This document shows positions 29,730 through 38,134 of a DNA stretch of 64,000 bases, piece after piece. The notes under the pieces are model-generated. The model was not told the DNA's origin, ran no database searches, and worked only from the letters and a program-made list of their open reading frames with translations. A program made the translations under genes and the position numbers. Each line of letters starts with the position of its first letter. Positions within the stretch are counted from its first letter, which is position 1. This DNA is from Paenibacillus psychroresistens (lineage in GTDB: Bacteria; Bacillota; Bacilli; Paenibacillales; NBRC-103111): positions 2,518,001-2,582,000 of the forward strand of contig NZ_CP034235.1 in NCBI RefSeq assembly GCF_009728935.1, written 5' to 3'.

Positions 29730-31910
29730 ATGACCATAGAGCAACTACTTGAAAAGGCTAAGCCTTATCTGAAAGAAACGGACCTGAATAAGATACAGGA
29801 AGCTTATGATTTCGCGGATCAGGCCCACCATGGTCAGCTGCGTAAATCAGGGGAGCCTTACATTCTACATCCGCTTGCAGTGGCGGATATACTAGTGAAT
29901 ATGCAAATGGATGTGACTTCAATAATCGCAGCCTTATTACATGATGTCGTAGAAGACACAACGGTTTCCTTAGAGAGTGTGTTGCAGCACTTCGGTAAAA
30001 CCTGCGCGATGCTGGTAGACGCCTTAACAAAACTAGAAAAAATCCAATTCAAGTCCAAAGAAGAACAACAAAATGAAAATTATCGCAAAATGTTTGTAGC
30101 TATGGCACAGGACATTCGCGTTATTCTAATAAAGCTTGCCGATCGTTTGCACAATATGCGGACGTTGAAATATCAATCCGAGGAAAGCCAGCGGCGTATT
30201 GCCGATGAAACCTTAGAAATTTACTGTCCAATCGCTCACCGACTAGGTATTTCGGCTATAAAGTGGGAGATGGAGGATATTGCTTTACGCTTTTTGAACC
30301 CTCAGCAATATTATCGTATCGTCAACCTCATGCAGAAAAAGCGCACAGAACGTGAACAATATATCGAGGATGTCATTAAAAGCATTCGCGACAAAGTTGC
30401 TGAAATGGGCATTGAGAGTGATATCTCAGGCAGGCCTAAGCATATCTATAGCATTTACAAAAAAATGACCTCGCGTAACAAACAATTTAATGAAATTTAT
30501 GACCTGCTAGCAATCCGTGTCATTGTTGATAATATTAAGGATTGTTATGCGACCTTAGGTATCATTCACACCCTGTGGAAGCCGATGCCTGGGCGGTTTA
30601 AGGATTATATAGCTATGCCTAAAGCCAACATGTATCAATCTCTGCATACCACTGTTATTGGTGCTCAGGGAGAGCCGCTGGAAGTACAAATTCGCACTAT
30701 GGAAATGCACAAAACCTCTGAGTTTGGAATCGCGGCACATTGGGCTTACAAAGAAGGTTCGGCGGTACCAGCGGGGAATTTTGAGGATAAAATGGGTTGG
30801 TTCCGTGAAATCATAGAACTCCAGAACGACACGCGAGATGCGTCCGAGTTCATGGAATCCTTAAAGATGGATTTTTTCTCCGATCTTGTATTTGTGTTTA
30901 CTCCAAAAGGAGAGGTTATCGAGCTTCCTGCTGGTTCAGGGCCATTGGATTTTGCTTATCGGATTCATACAGAGGTGGGTAATCGAACCATCGGGGCCAA
31001 AGTAAATGGACGGATTGTTCCCCTGGATCATCGCCTCAATACAGGTGATATTATTGAAATTCTCACTTCTAAGCATTCCTACGGTCCAAGTCAGGACTGG
31101 ATCAAAATTGCACAATCTTCCCATGCTCGCAGTAAAATCAAACAATGGTTTAAAAAAGAAAAACGCGAAGAGAATACGATTAAAGGCAAAGAAAATATTG
31201 AGCGTGAGCTAAAACGCATGGGTCTTGAGCCTTCCGTTTTCATGACCGAGGACAAATTACAAGAAACAGCAGGTAAATTTAATTTCCATGATATAGAGGA
31301 TATGCTTTCAGCTGTTGGTTTTGGCGGGATTACCGCGATCCAAATTTGCATGAAGCTTACAGAGAAGCTTCGTCGCGAAAATGAAGAATCTCAAGTGATT
31401 GAGTTAACCACGGAAGTAAGAGATCTAAAAGTAGCTCCTGAGAAGAAGTCTCGTCCCACACACGGCGTTCAGGTTCGGGGCGTTGAGAACATGCTGGTGC
31501 GGTTTGCGCGCTGTTGTAATCCAGTGCCTGGCGATCCTATTGTTGGCTATATAACTCGCGGTAGAGGAGTTTCTGTGCATCGTGAGGATTGTACGAATAT
31601 TCCTGTGACAGAAGGTGAAGAGGGCGATCGTGTGATCGAGGTCGAATGGGTTGATTCCATTGAGGCAAACTATAGCGTTGAAATTGAAATTACCGGCCAT
31701 GACCGTCGTGGTTTATTGAACGAAGTTCTGCAATCCGTATCGGAAAGTAAAACAATCATTTCTGCCGTATCAGGACGCTCCGATAAGAATAAAATGGCAA
31801 TGATTCATATGACCATTCTCATTCGCAATGTTGATCAATTGCAAGCGGTGGTCGATAAAATCAAGCGAATTCAGGATGTATACTCGGTGCAGCGGATTAT
31901 GCAATCATGA
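29730..31910 (+). CDS. relA: Bifunctional (p)ppGpp synthetase/hydrolase RelA/SpoT
   Basis: A 726-residue stringent-response enzyme. The HD hydrolase domain has [12 protein letters not shown] and [10 protein letters not shown] (residues 45-75); the synthetase domain has [19 protein letters not shown] (near residue 290); a TGS domain ([20 protein letters not shown], near residue 390) and a C-terminal ACT domain ([14 protein letters not shown]) follow. Both activities should be intact. It makes and degrades the alarmone (p)ppGpp. Its stop overlaps dtd in ATGA. Confidence 0.97.
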   Translation: MTIEQLLEKAKPYLKETDLNKIQEAYDFADQAHHGQLRKSGEPYILHPLAVADILVNMQMDVTSIIAALLHDVVEDTTVSLESVLQHFGKTCAMLVDALTKLEKIQFKSKEEQQNENYRKMFVAMAQDIRVILIKLADRLHNMRTLKYQSEESQRRIADETLEIYCPIAHRLGISAIKWEMEDIALRFLNPQQYYRIVNLMQKKRTEREQYIEDVIKSIRDKVAEMGIESDISGRPKHIYSIYKKMTSRNKQFNEIYDLLAIRVIVDNIKDCYATLGIIHTLWKPMPGRFKDYIAMPKANMYQSLHTTVIGAQGEPLEVQIRTMEMHKTSEFGIAAHWAYKEGSAVPAGNFEDKMGWFREIIELQNDTRDASEFMESLKMDFFSDLVFVFTPKGEVIELPAGSGPLDFAYRIHTEVGNRTIGAKVNGRIVPLDHRLNTGDIIEILTSKHSYGPSQDWIKIAQSSHARSKIKQWFKKEKREENTIKGKENIERELKRMGLEPSVFMTEDKLQETAGKFNFHDIEDMLSAVGFGGITAIQICMKLTEKLRRENEESQVIELTTEVRDLKVAPEKKSRPTHGVQVRGVENMLVRFARCCNPVPGDPIVGYITRGRGVSVHREDCTNIPVTEGEEGDRVIEVEWVDSIEANYSVEIEITGHDRRGLLNEVLQSVSESKTIISAVSGRSDKNKMAMIHMTILIRNVDQLQAVVDKIKRIQDVYSVQRIMQS

Positions 31911-32347
31911 GGGTCGTTGTCCAGCGCAGCAAAGCAGCAGAAGTTACCGTTGAAGGCCAGAGCATAGGAAGTATTACACAGGGGCTAGTATTATTAGTTG
32001 CTGTGACGCATGAAGATAAAGAAGCGGATGCTATTTACTTAGCCGAGAAGATTGCGGGCTTACGGATTTTTGAAGATGAGGCTGGGAAAATGAACTTTTC
32101 CGTCATTGATATTCAAGGTCAAATCCTCTCCATCTCACAATTTACACTTTATGGGGATTGCCGTAAAGGTCGGCGTCCCAACTTCATGGCTGCAGCAAAA
32201 CCTGAGCCCGCTGAGGCTTTGTATAACTTCTTTAATGATCGGCTTCGCAAACTGGGCTTACAGGTGGAAACCGGAGCTTTTGGCAAAATGATGGATGTTA
32301 CTTTAACCAATTGGGGACCAGTTACTTTGATTTTGGATAGTAAGTAA
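31907..32347 (+). CDS. dtd: D-aminoacyl-tRNA deacylase
   Basis: A 146-residue proofreading enzyme that frees D-amino acids from t[20 protein letters not shown], the active-site [17 protein letters not shown] (near residue 78) and the C-terminal [10 protein letters not shown] are diagnostic. It is coupled to relA by a 4-nt overlap. No hairpin directly follows; the first strong terminator is 260 nt downstream. Confidence 0.96.
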   Translation: MRVVVQRSKAAEVTVEGQSIGSITQGLVLLVAVTHEDKEADAIYLAEKIAGLRIFEDEAGKMNFSVIDIQGQILSISQFTLYGDCRKGRRPNFMAAAKPEPAEALYNFFNDRLRKLGLQVETGAFGKMMDVTLTNWGPVTLILDSK

Positions 32348-32365
32348 CGGGGAGTTATTCTATAA

Positions 32366-32544
32366 GCACATCAATTGTGCCTATGCTCCTAATTTATCTC
32401 TCCTTGCAATGTGTACGCACAAGAATTGTGCTAATATGAACGAAATCAAGGTTTTTAGTGTCGGCTGCCGAAGAATTAGCACATATTTTATGCTTAACAA
32501 CCCATTTGAATCGGTTAGTATGAGCATTAGCACAGTTTTTGTGC
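32366..32544. repeat. Array of four GCACA-N5-TGTGC dyads
   Basis: Four 15-bp dyads start at 32366, 32417, 32479 and 32530. Three are perfect (spacers TCAAT, AGAAT, GTTTT) and the third has TATGC as its second arm. Intervals are 51, 62 and 51 nt, near 5, 6 and 5 helical turns. Left flanks are often ATTA or ATAA. Half-site centres are one turn apart, as expected for a dimeric DNA-binding protein. They lie in the 653-nt gap between dtd and the FAD oxidoreductase gene. Confidence 0.65.
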
Positions 32545-32605
32545 ATATAGAATATCTAAATCCTTTTCATACCTACAAGGCATGATCAGTTATTTTTATC
32601 AGTCT

Positions 32606-32632
32606 AATAACCCTCTCGAGGGTTATTTTTTG
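32606..32632 (+). terminator. Strong terminator downstream of the dyad array
   Basis: A perfect 9-bp stem (AATAACCCT / AGGGTTATT) closes a CTCG loop and is followed by five to six T. It could end read-through from relA-dtd or a short RNA transcribed across the array. Confidence 0.85.
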
Positions 32633-32695
32633 TTGTGTTTGGGGACATTACAAGTATTCTTAATTCTCAGCATAATGCGAAGGGATATGATAAAC

Positions 32696-32869
32696 ATGCG
32701 ACAATCCGCTAAAGCAACATGTATCCAAGAAACAGGAAACTGCATGCTTTTAAATAATTATTATGAGGCTATAACGACACAAACAGATAAATTAAAGGAA
32801 GAAGCACCGTTTATTCAGGGTGTAAATTCCATGCCAATTAAATACATCCCCCGAAAAACATCTCGTTGA
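32696..32869 (+). CDS. Possible small protein, 57 residues
   Basis: An open frame from ATG 32696 with GAAGGGA about 10 nt upstream. The product is mostly polar, with two Cys near the start and a basic end (YIPRKTSR). The longer frame, back to 32582, would run through the terminator hairpin, so it is not used. I recognise no family and codon use gives no clear support; it may be chance. Confidence 0.2.
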   Translation: MRQSAKATCIQETGNCMLLNNYYEAITTQTDKLKEEAPFIQGVNSMPIKYIPRKTSR

Positions 32870-32913
32870 GCTAAATGTGCATTCAAACAAACCAAACAGT
32901 TCAGCTGTATCGT

Positions 32914-32953
32914 TTGCTTTCAATTGCCGCAGCTAATATGTTAAACTAACATA
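32914..32953 (+). promoter_or_regulatory. Promoter with overlapping dyad for the FAD oxidoreductase gene
   Basis: TTGCTT (32914) and TATGTT (32937) are spaced 17 nt. The -10 box is the first arm of an inverted repeat TATGTTA-AAC-TAACATA (32937-32953), so a repressor bound there would cover the start site. Confidence 0.5.
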
Positions 32954-33000
32954 GTTAATGGGAGAGTAGCTTCCAAATTATGAAATAGCTGAGGTGTAGA

Positions 33001-34920
33001 ATGCTAAGAAATTGGTTAATTGTATTCATAACGGTTGTTGTATTGATCTCATCTGGAGGCGGATGGTTAATCTATAGTGCTAATCACGAGAAACATGTGG
33101 ATCAGACATTGCAGGCTTTACTGACAGTGAAGTCCGTTGCTAAGGTTCAGAATAAATACGATGTTATCGTCGTTGGAACAGACCCAGAAGGAATTACAGC
33201 AGCCGTTTCTGCAGCTCGAAATGGGTTGAAGACATTGCTGGTAGATGGCAGGGACCGTAAAATTTTGGGTGGTTTAATGACATTAGGCTGGTTGAATAGT
33301 ATTGATCTCAATTATGATTATGCTAAAGAATCTGTTCTTGCTGGAAAGCATGCCTATTTAAATGAGGGGATTTTTTCGGAGTGGTACAGTAGGATAGAAG
33401 GTAAATCCTTTGATGTGCGAACAGCTGCTAATGCCTTTTATGAATTGGTTAAAAAAGAAAAAAACATTGATGTACTATTAGAGACTAAGACTATAGTACC
33501 TGAAATGAAGAATTCTACAGTTACAGGTTTGACTATTACATTAAAAAATGGAACTAAACAATCCATTCGAGCCGATGCAATAATAGATGCCACACAGGAT
33601 GCTGATATTGCCTATGCAGCTGGGGTTCCGTTTACAATCGGTCGAGAGGATCTAGGTGACAGCAAAGCACAAATGGCGGTTACAGCTGTATTCCGTTTAA
33701 AGAATGTAACAAAAGAGGTTTGGGAGCAAATTAAAAAACGCTTAAATGATGGCACGGGTGGCCCAGGAGCAGATGAGACCTCTGCGTGGGGATATAAGGG
33801 AATGTATGACTATAAAGCCGTTGATCCAAAGCTTGCAAGTATGAGAGGGCTGAATATTGGTCGACAGAATGACAATACCATTTTATTAAACTCTTTACTT
33901 CTTTATCAAATAGATCCTCTTGATCCAGCTTCACGTAATAAGGCGGTCGAACAAGCTAAGAAAGAATTACCCCACGTTTTGGATTTTATGAAGAAAATGT
34001 ATCCTGAGTTTGCATCTGTGGAGTTGGATGGAATAGCTCCAGAATTATACGTTCGAGAGACGAGACATATGCAAGGTGAATACCGTCTTACTATTGTTGA
34101 TTTACTGGAGAATAAGGACCATTGGGACCGAATTGGATTTGGTTCATACGAGGGAGATATCCAGCCATCATCACCAGGATCTGGTGGTGGAGCTGCAGTT
34201 GTACTCGACCCTTATAAATATGCGATTCCTTTTCGCAGCATTGTTCCTCTGAAAGTGGATGGAATATTAGTAGTTGGTCGCTCTGCTAGTTACGATACAT
34301 TAGCTCATGGAAGTGCTCGTGTGATTCCAAATGGGATGGCAGAAGGACAAGCCGCGGGTGCTGCTGCAAAAGTAGCGAAGGATCGCAAGTTAACGTTTAG
34401 ACAAATGAGTGCTTCAAAAGATAGTATTGTACTTATGCAAAGTCTTCTGAATAAACAAGGCATGGATTTGCAGCCTTATAAAGCACCTAAGGAAGATTAC
34501 ATGAGTCACAAAGATTACGAAGGACTAAAGGTTGCTGTATATATAGGATCTGCTTATGGAAGCTATGGAAATGATTTCGGTCTGGATAAACCAGCTAATG
34601 CGCAAACGGTTATTAATGAGTACTTAGCTGCTAAAAGAAAGTATCCACAAGTTTTCACAGGAGATCCTTCAGCTGCTAAATTAAATATGGTCTTACCGGA
34701 TAAAGTACCTGCTAGTTTAAACCAAGTTAGTTATACCATCTCTAGTGCATTGAACATTTCCGCCTCGCTTGATCAAGCATTGGGCAAATTACAAGAAATG
34801 AAGTTGGTTTCAAAAGCTACATTGAATTCTATTAAGAATAAAGAGAGTCTAACAAACGGTAATCTTTATATGATTCTAAAAGATGTTCTAGCAGCTAAGG
34901 TAGACTTGCATTTTGAATAA
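33001..34920 (+). CDS. Membrane-anchored FAD-dependent oxidoreductase
   Basis: A 639-residue protein. Residues 5-27 form a membrane anchor or uncleaved signal (WLIVFITVVVLISSGGGWLI). A Rossmann FAD site follows at about residue 53 (YDVIVVGTDPEGITAAVSAA), departing from GxGxxG at the second Gly. The body matches the FAD_oxidored family, with GGLMTLGWLN, DATQDADIAYAAG, ETRHMQGEYRLT and VVGRSASYDTLAHGSARV. The last 130 residues are a separate helical, Lys-rich region. The likely site of action is outside or at the membrane; substrate unknown. Stand-alone gene with its own promoter. Confidence 0.8.
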   Translation: MLRNWLIVFITVVVLISSGGGWLIYSANHEKHVDQTLQALLTVKSVAKVQNKYDVIVVGTDPEGITAAVSAARNGLKTLLVDGRDRKILGGLMTLGWLNSIDLNYDYAKESVLAGKHAYLNEGIFSEWYSRIEGKSFDVRTAANAFYELVKKEKNIDVLLETKTIVPEMKNSTVTGLTITLKNGTKQSIRADAIIDATQDADIAYAAGVPFTIGREDLGDSKAQMAVTAVFRLKNVTKEVWEQIKKRLNDGTGGPGADETSAWGYKGMYDYKAVDPKLASMRGLNIGRQNDNTILLNSLLLYQIDPLDPASRNKAVEQAKKELPHVLDFMKKMYPEFASVELDGIAPELYVRETRHMQGEYRLTIVDLLENKDHWDRIGFGSYEGDIQPSSPGSGGGAAVVLDPYKYAIPFRSIVPLKVDGILVVGRSASYDTLAHGSARVIPNGMAEGQAAGAAAKVAKDRKLTFRQMSASKDSIVLMQSLLNKQGMDLQPYKAPKEDYMSHKDYEGLKVAVYIGSAYGSYGNDFGLDKPANAQTVINEYLAAKRKYPQVFTGDPSAAKLNMVLPDKVPASLNQVSYTISSALNISASLDQALGKLQEMKLVSKATLNSIKNKESLTNGNLYMILKDVLAAKVDLHFE

Positions 34921-34940
34921 GTAGATTTGCACAAACAAAT

Positions 34941-34975
34941 AGCCAATCTTAATGAAACTCTCATTAGGATTGGCT
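34941..34975. terminator. Convergent terminator between FAD gene and acidic-protein gene
   Basis: A 15-bp stem (AGCCAATCTTAATGA with TCATTAGGATTGGCT, one G-U pair) and 5-nt loop. The minus-strand side runs into ATTTGTTTGT, so it best serves the minus-strand gene, and may serve both. Confidence 0.75.
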
Positions 34976-34994
34976 CTTGCTTATGTATAGGGTA

Positions 34995-35276
34995 CTACGA
35001 TTCGCTAGATTCGTCGGATGCTTCAGCATCAGCTTCGTCAGCTGAATCGTCTTCTTCATCAGCAGCGACTTCTTCAGCACCTTCTTCAGCATCTTCTTCG
35101 TCAGCAGCGATTTCTTCTTCCGCTACTTCCTCATCAGAAGCTTCTTCATCCGCTGCAATTTCTTCTTCAGCGTCAGCTGCTACTTCTTCTTCAGCTTCGA
35201 TTGCGTCTCCATCTTCTTCACTGATTAAAACTACCTCTACAGGCTCTTGTGTCGCAAAGCTTTCTTCGTTGCTCAT
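34995..35276 (-). CDS. Highly acidic low-complexity small protein
   Basis: A 93-residue protein starting at an ATG with GGAGGGA just upstream on the minus strand. After MSNEESFATQEPVEVVLISEE-like opening (residues 1-20), the remainder is almost only Glu, Asp, Ala and Ser in degenerate units such as EEEIAADEE. No membrane segment or Cys is present. It resembles no family I know; such polyacidic proteins can bind basic proteins or metal ions, but function is unknown. The opposite strand has a Ser-rich open frame without a ribosome site, which is an artefact of the GAA/GAT repeats. Confidence 0.6.
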   Translation of the reverse strand: MSNEESFATQEPVEVVLISEEDGDAIEAEEEVAADAEEEIAADEEASDEEVAEEEIAADEEDAEEGAEEVAADEEDDSADEADAEASDESSES

Positions 35277-35484
35277 TCGAATCCCTCCACACATATAATC
35301 AAGGTGTAACCCTTGTATTTAATATATATGCGCTAGATTAATAGTTTAGAACAAAAACTAGAATAAATATATTAAAGAAAGCGTTTTATTAATTGTAATA
35401 TAATTGTAATCGAATACTCACACTTCCTTAACGTTTGAAGCCTATAATACTAATTAACCCCCCTTTTAGAATATATATTTTTTA

Positions 35485-35515
35485 AAACCTACAGCTAATG
35501 TTGTAGGTTTCTTTG
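35485..35515 (+). terminator. Terminator-like hairpin ahead of the argS leader
   Basis: A perfect 9-bp stem (AAACCTACA / TGTAGGTTT) with an 8-nt loop, followed by CTTTGT. It would insulate the argS promoter. The AT-rich 170 nt before it contain no recognised gene. Confidence 0.6.
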
Positions 35516-35526
35516 TGTCCTTTATC

Positions 35527-35555
35527 TTGACTATTCTCACAAGTTGCTGTATAAA
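35527..35555 (+). promoter_or_regulatory. Sigma-A promoter of the argS T-box transcript
   Basis: TTGACT and TATAAA are spaced exactly 17 nt. Transcription would begin near 35562. Confidence 0.8.
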
Positions 35556-35561
35556 TGAGCT

Positions 35562-35831
35562 AAGTATTTTCACAAACTTTATAGTGAAAAAATTAATGAA
35601 CGAGACAGTAGTCAAGACGGAGAGTCACAGCGAGCCGGGAAAGGTGAGATCCGGTACAGACGTTTTGGATGAAGCGGACTCAGGAAATGATCTTCTGAAC
35701 CAATAAGTAGGAAGATCCGGTAAATGCCGTTATCAGATGAGTGGTTAAGCTTCTTTAAATGGGTTTAGCACTTAGAGTGGTACCGCGGGAATATATAGCT
35801 CTCGTCTCTTATTTGAGGCGAGGGCTTTTTG
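35562..35831 (+). promoter_or_regulatory. T-box leader (arginine) of argS
   Basis: The T-box sequence AGAGTGGTACCGCGG is at 35774-35788. Stem I carries the loop-E AGTA bulge (about 35608) and a distal AGCGAG/GGTGAGA pair of conserved loops. On the 3' side of the specifier loop GAAG is followed by CGG (35675-35677), an arginine codon. The leader ends in a terminator stem with AGCTCTCGTCTC (35797) opposite GAGGCGAGGGCT, followed by T residues to about 35831. Uncharged tRNA-Arg should stabilise the antiterminator and turn argS on. Confidence 0.88.
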
Positions 35832-35860
35832 TGTTACCCAAATAAAAAGGAGGTTTGAAA

Positions 35861-37717
35861 ATGATCCATATCTGGCTTGCGAGCGTGATAAAAGAAAAAG
35901 TCGATCAGCTGCTGACGGAAAATGAGAATGCTGTTTGCCCACAGTTCAGTATTGAGCACCCTATTCATACGGATCATGGAGACTATAGCACTAATATCGC
36001 CATGCTCTTAGCAAAGGTTCTGAGAAAATCCCCTTTACAAATTGCTAATGAAATTAAAGCTAATCTTGAAAAAGCCGAAATACTGGACGGATTATTCTAT
36101 AAAATAACGGTTGCTGCACCGGGCTTTATTAATTTTTATGTGGATTGGCAGGTGTGGGCGCTTAGAGAGTTTAAAGCATCGATTCCAACTAAAGAAAAGA
36201 TTTTAATTGAGCATACATCGATTAACCCCAATAAATCAGCCCATATTGGGCATTTAAGGAATTCTTGTATCGGTGATGCGTTAGCTCACATGCTGACTTT
36301 TGCAGGCAACCAAGTTGAGGTTCATAACTACATCGATGATTTAGGAAATCAATTAGCGGATACGGTTGTAGGCATTCTACACACGAAAACAGAGCAGTCT
36401 TTCACACGTTTTGGTGATTATTGCTGGGAGACTTATGCAGAGGTAAATCAAGCTTATAAGGTTAATTCGGATCTACAGGAAGAAAGAACTAAGGTGCTGC
36501 ATTCCTTAGAAGCGGGCCACTCCAATCTGGCTTGGGTCGGATCTTTGGTTGCTGAGAAAATTGTGCGTGAGCAATTGGAAGAGATGAAGCAATTCGGGAT
36601 TCATTATGATGTCCTGGTTTGGGAAAGCAATATTGTCAAAGAAGGCTTTTGGGCGAGTGCGTTTGCCTTGCTGCAGCAAACTCAAGTGTTTCATAAAGTA
36701 AGCAATGGAAAGTTAAAAGGCTGTTGGGTATTGAAGAATCCGGATGAACTGGAAACGAATGCTGATTCCAATTTTCAAGCAGATAAAGTGCTGGTAAGGT
36801 CCAATGGAATTCTAACCTATACAGCTAAAGATATTGCTTATCACCTCTGGAAGTTTGGTCTGCTTAACAAGGATTTTACTTATAAAAAATTTACGGATCG
36901 CGTGTGGTCAACTGACCCGCAAGGGATTAAGAAGAAAATTGGGCAAGCGGATGTGGTGATCAATGTAATTGATCAAAGACAGGAATATCCCCAGACTATG
37001 GTTAAGCTTGCTTTAGAGGTGCTTGGTTTCAGTGAGCAAGCCGGAAGATTAAAGCACGTAAGTTATGGGGTAGTTTCACTTAGTCCAGAAACGGCAGCGG
37101 GGATTGGCATTGATGTATCGAGCGGTAAAAGCGCTTATGCGATGTCTGGGCGTCAAGGGATTGGGATCAAGGTGTCTGAGTTATTGGATCAGATGGAGAT
37201 TATTATTCAGCAGAAGCGTAAGAGAAACAAAGGCCTTTCGAGCAGAGCGATTGCAGCGGCGGCGATTCGTTATTATTTGTTGAAGTATCATTTGCAGACG
37301 GAGGTTGTATTCGATTTACAGCAAGCTACTGAGATTTCGGGGAACTCCGGCGTATATCTTTTATATGCGCATGCGAGAGCTGTTAGTATTATGAACAAAG
37401 CATCAAAAATACAATTGTCAGGTGCCAAAAAGCAAGTAATTCTAGCTGGTCTCGAAGTGCAGGAATATCATTTGTTGAGGCAAATCGCTTATTGGCCAGA
37501 ATCCTTTCAATCGGCAGTTAATCAGCTTTCACCCCATTTGATATGTGGATATGCCTTTGAGCTTGCCAACTTGTTTAATCACTTTTATAGCACCTGTCCC
37601 ATTCTTAAAGCACCTGCCCATAAAATAGAGCTTCGTATATGGCTGACCCAATTGTTTCAGGAAACGCTGCAAACAGCACTTCAAGTATTAGGTATGCCGA
37701 CGCCTAAACAAATGTAA
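35861..37717 (+). CDS. argS: Arginyl-tRNA synthetase
   Basis: A 618-residue class I synthetase. The N-terminal Arg-tRNA additional domain ends in AAPGFINFYV; the HIGH motif is in NPNKSAHIGHLRNS (near residue 130), preceded by IEHTSIN; the KMSK equivalent reads YAMSGRQGIGI near residue 428; the anticodon-binding domain follows with YLLYAHARA. AAGGAGG lies 7 nt before ATG 35861, favoured over a TTG two codons earlier. T-box control is visible directly upstream. It may be a second, arginine-regulated ArgRS, since many Bacillales carry argS elsewhere; this cannot be judged from one window. Confidence 0.93.
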   Translation: MIHIWLASVIKEKVDQLLTENENAVCPQFSIEHPIHTDHGDYSTNIAMLLAKVLRKSPLQIANEIKANLEKAEILDGLFYKITVAAPGFINFYVDWQVWALREFKASIPTKEKILIEHTSINPNKSAHIGHLRNSCIGDALAHMLTFAGNQVEVHNYIDDLGNQLADTVVGILHTKTEQSFTRFGDYCWETYAEVNQAYKVNSDLQEERTKVLHSLEAGHSNLAWVGSLVAEKIVREQLEEMKQFGIHYDVLVWESNIVKEGFWASAFALLQQTQVFHKVSNGKLKGCWVLKNPDELETNADSNFQADKVLVRSNGILTYTAKDIAYHLWKFGLLNKDFTYKKFTDRVWSTDPQGIKKKIGQADVVINVIDQRQEYPQTMVKLALEVLGFSEQAGRLKHVSYGVVSLSPETAAGIGIDVSSGKSAYAMSGRQGIGIKVSELLDQMEIIIQQKRKRNKGLSSRAIAAAAIRYYLLKYHLQTEVVFDLQQATEISGNSGVYLLYAHARAVSIMNKASKIQLSGAKKQVILAGLEVQEYHLLRQIAYWPESFQSAVNQLSPHLICGYAFELANLFNHFYSTCPILKAPAHKIELRIWLTQLFQETLQTALQVLGMPTPKQM

Positions 37718-37774
37718 AATCTTAGCCATTCGACATGAATTCCGCCAAATTATAAACTAACCTGTCATTTGCGC

Positions 37775-37803
37775 TTGACATTAGCTGCCAGCAATATTAA
37801 AAT
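37775..37803 (+). promoter_or_regulatory. Sigma-A promoter of the hisS-aspS T-box transcript
   Basis: A perfect TTGACA and TAAAAT (one mismatch) are spaced 17 nt. Transcription would begin near 37810. Confidence 0.85.
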
Positions 37804-37809
37804 CAATAC

Positions 37810-38107
37810 AAGTTTATTCAATAGATCAGTGATTCGTTGATGGGACAAAGTAATTCGGATTCGCAACACCAGAGAAGGAAGCCTTAGGCTGCAAGCTTCC
37901 GTTGTTGAACGAGTGAAAAGACCTCCTGGAGAACATACTGTGAACGATGAATCCGTAAGGATTTCATTCATTAGCTGTTATGCGTAAGCGGGCGTTAACC
38001 GTAAAGTGCGGAAATATGTTGGATTCCGAATTTGGGTGGTACCACGGGTGATTGGATGTTCAATCTCTCGTCCCTGGCTATTATATAGCTAGGGGCGGGG
38101 GATTTTT
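37810..38107 (+). promoter_or_regulatory. T-box leader of hisS-aspS
   Basis: The T-box sequence GGGTGGTACCACGGG lies at 38034-38048. Stem I shows AGTA at about 37847, AGAGA near 37871 and an apical GGAAGC/GCTTCC stem. A specifier candidate is GAC (aspartate) at 37920-37922 after GAAAA; the register is not certain. The terminator is a long hairpin between CTCTCGTCCCTGGCTA and TAGCTAGGGGCGGGGG, then TTTTT near 38103. It controls both synthetase genes that follow. Confidence 0.85.
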
Positions 38108-38134
38108 CTATTTTTTAGCGAAAGGGTGATGGCA

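Noticed and set aside
32366..32544. CRISPR array
   Set aside because: The repeated units are 15-bp palindromes with variable centres and 51-62 nt periods; there are no 24-37 nt identical repeats and no cas genes.
32582..32695. Longer N-terminus for the small frame ending at 32869
   Set aside because: It would translate through a strong terminator hairpin; only the shorter form is kept, at low confidence.
34927..35298. Ser-rich open frame on the plus strand opposite the acidic protein
   Set aside because: No ribosome binding site; composition is the antisense image of GAA/GAT repeats. The minus-strand frame has GGAGGGA and an ATG.
35515..35706. 63-residue frame in the argS leader
   Set aside because: It overlaps the promoter and stem I of the T-box and has no ribosome site.
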